DNA of 40,994 bases from assembly GCA_019115985.1 (NCBI GenBank), contig DXCN01000077.1, positions 1 through 40,994 on the forward strand, read 5' to 3'. Origin of the DNA: Candidatus Rothia avicola (GTDB lineage Bacteria > Actinomycetota > Actinomycetes > Actinomycetales > Micrococcaceae). A program made the translations under genes and the position numbers. This document shows positions 39,731 to 40,994 of this stretch, one piece after another; position 1 is the first letter of the stretch; every line of letters begins with the position of its first letter. The notes under the pieces are model-generated. The model had not been told where the DNA came from. It ran no database searches and saw only the letters and a list, made by a program, of their open reading frames with translations.

Positions 39731-40609
39731 TTAGGCATTCTTCTTAGCTTCAATCTTTGCGGTGATCCAGGCGTTGAAGTCAGTTGAGTTAAAGACCTCG
39801 CCGTCAGCGAAGACGGTGGGGGTGCCGCTGATGCCGTTGGCGGCTGATTCGAGGGTGACGGTCTGGACCAGCGGACGCCAGGTGTTGTTAGCGACATCGT
39901 CCTTTACGTCTGCACCGTACTTCTCAGCGATAGCAACGAGCTCTTCGTTAGAGAGGCCACCTGTGCCCTGGTGGGTGAAGATTTCCTTCTGGAAGTTCAG
40001 GAAGTCCTCGGTGGAGACCTGGTTAGCTACGGAGTAGGCCACGTTGTTGGTGCGGGCTGAGTAGAAGGTGGGGCTGGAGGCATCCAGGAAGGTCAGGTTA
40101 CGGATCTCCACGGTGATGTCGCCACTAGCGATGAGGGCTGCGATGGTGTCTGCATTTTCAGTTTCGAACTGGGCGCAGTGCACGCAGTCGTAGTCCTGGA
40201 AGATGGTCAGACGGACGGGCTCACCGTTATTGTCTGCTTCTTCGGGCAGGGCAACGCCCAGGGGCATTGTGGCTTCGGAACCGTCAGCTGCGGTGTAGGT
40301 TGCTTCTGAGGTGCCCAGGTCCTTGCTGTCGCGGCTGGCTTCGGTGCTGGTGTTCTGTTCGATACCGTTAGCGGTCAGGACGATGCCGCCGTACTGGTTA
40401 GCTGATGAGGGCACCGGGCCTGCCTCGGCAATCTGGTTGCGGTTGCCGTTGATGACGACGACTGCAACGATGGCTACGATGAGGGCGATGACGCCGAGGA
40501 CGGTGAACTGAATCCAGCGAGTGGATGATTTTGAGATTTTCTTGGCCTGCTGTGCCGCCAGCTGGCGGGCACGCTCGCGGGCGTCACTGGAGGGGTTTCC
40601 CTTAGACAC
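39731..40609 (-). CDS. Membrane-anchored DsbA-like thiol-disulfide protein
   Basis: 292 residues. A basic cytoplasmic N-terminus (about 30 residues) precedes a signal anchor at about 32-54. The exported part is a thioredoxin/DsbA domain with active site YDCVHCAQFE (CVHC near 142-145) and cis-proline SGTPTVFADG near 262. It introduces or shuffles disulfides outside the membrane. Start is GTG 40609 with GAGG upstream. It fits the MdbA/DsbA-like group of actinobacteria. It lies just upstream of the ECF-nucleoside operon and downstream of the rRNA operon. Confidence 0.95.
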   Translation of the reverse strand: MSKGNPSSDARERARQLAAQQAKKISKSSTRWIQFTVLGVIALIVAIVAVVVINGNRNQIAEAGPVPSSANQYGGIVLTANGIEQNTSTEASRDSKDLGTSEATYTAADGSEATMPLGVALPEEADNNGEPVRLTIFQDYDCVHCAQFETENADTIAALIASGDITVEIRNLTFLDASSPTFYSARTNNVAYSVANQVSTEDFLNFQKEIFTHQGTGGLSNEELVAIAEKYGADVKDDVANNTWRPLVQTVTLESAANGISGTPTVFADGEVFNSTDFNAWITAKIEAKKNA

Positions 40610-40809
40610 AGATGTGCCTCACTTTCGTACGTGCGTTCTTGATAGGTTCAAGCCTACCGTGATTTGACGGGGATATCTGCTCTTCCACAGAAGCTCAAAC
40701 TACTTTCCCAGGAAACGATTAGTTTAGGTGAGGGCTGGTACAGAGCGCTTAGCTCTTGAGCCCGATAGGGTATAAAAAGTGGGTGTTAGATTTTGATGCT
40801 TAAAACAAA

Positions 40810-40838
40810 AAGGCCCTGGACAATTCGTCCAGGGCCTT
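40810..40838 (-). terminator. Terminator of the rRNA operon
   Basis: Perfect 12-bp stem AAGGCCCTGGAC with a 5-base loop, followed on the reverse strand by TTTTTGTTTT. It lies about 18 bases past the 5S gene. Confidence 0.95.
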
Positions 40839-40856
40839 CCTGTATCCCAATCAAAA

Positions 40857-40975
40857 ACCGGCGGTGACCTACTCTCCCACACCGTCACCAGTGCAGTACC
40901 ATCGGCGCAAAGAGCCTTAACTTCCGGGTTCGGGATGGAACCGGGTGTTTCCCTCTCGCTATAACCACCGTAAAC
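40857..40975 (-). rRNA. rrf: 5S ribosomal RNA
   Basis: About 119 bases on the reverse strand. It contains ACCCGGTTCCATCCCGAACC, GCGCCGATGGTACTGC and GTGGGAGAGTAGGTCACCGC, all canonical 5S features. The end positions are set from the terminal stem and may shift by one or two bases. The rest of the rRNA operon lies to the right of the window. Confidence 0.97.
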
Positions 40976-40994
40976 CTACGACAACCACCCCACA

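Noticed and set aside
1-40994. CRISPR arrays, insertion sequences and prophage genes
   Set aside because: No regularly spaced repeats, transposases, integrases or phage structural genes were seen.

Overview
The window comes from a high-GC Gram-positive bacterium of the order Micrococcales, and the gene content points to the family Micrococcaceae, with a Rothia-like organism the best guess. The evidence is HspR-type HAIR operators in front of dnaK, a DtxR-like iron box, a Tat-exported DyP peroxidase in a copper operon, an LPXTG-type (LASTG) wall-sorting signal, actinobacterial dCTP deaminase, zinc-free versions of S14, L33 and L28, and an actinobacterial 5S rRNA. The genus is an inference; the order is well supported.

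Layout. 1-5.1 kb: start of dnaK with two HAIR operators, a small membrane protein, a SNF2 helicase with a divergent P-loop NTPase, and a Bcr/CflA efflux pump wrecked by an internal deletion. 5.1-9.5 kb: a class IV aminotransferase (pabC-like) behind a highly structured leader, then a TPP-riboswitch-controlled ECF importer of the YkoEDC type for a thiamine precursor. 9.6-16.8 kb: a DUF4235 protein, a UMF1/Atg22-like MFS carrier, dcd followed closely by a gene joining an HPr-kinase-like P-loop to a PqqD-like domain, a decayed wall-anchored alkaline phosphatase, and a MauE-thioredoxin fusion. 16-21.9 kb: two membrane-anchored proteins of unknown function, a thioredoxin-NHL protein, an amino acid permease, and a small orphan gene with a long structured leader and its own terminator.

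21.9-27.5 kb is a copper-handling operon: multi-pass membrane protein, CopC, PCuAC lipoprotein, DyP peroxidase and a CopD-CtaG fusion. It should deliver copper to cytochrome oxidase and protect against copper or peroxide. 27.6-28.7 kb holds HU and rpmB-rpmG-rpsN. 28.7-29.25 kb is an unusual repeat-rich gap. 29.3-35.3 kb holds an SGNH hydrolase and a complete ferric-siderophore import and release operon (binding lipoprotein, two permeases, ATPase, siderophore-interacting reductase) behind a DtxR-like box and a second perfect palindrome. 35.5-39.5 kb carries tRNA-Thr(TGT) and an ECF importer of unknown substrate encoded with a nucleoside hydrolase. The window ends with a membrane-anchored DsbA-like protein and the 5S gene and terminator of an rRNA operon.

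The best leads for undescribed biology are: the nucleoside-hydrolase/ECF salvage operon, whose fused ATPase has one degenerate signature motif; the pseudoknot-like leader of the pabC-like gene; the attenuator-like leader near the 66-residue orphan; the HprK-PqqD and MauE-thioredoxin genes, which look like parts of a peptide-modification locus; and a 28-bp hairpin between tRNA-Thr and the iron operon. No CRISPR array, insertion sequence, prophage or integrase was seen.
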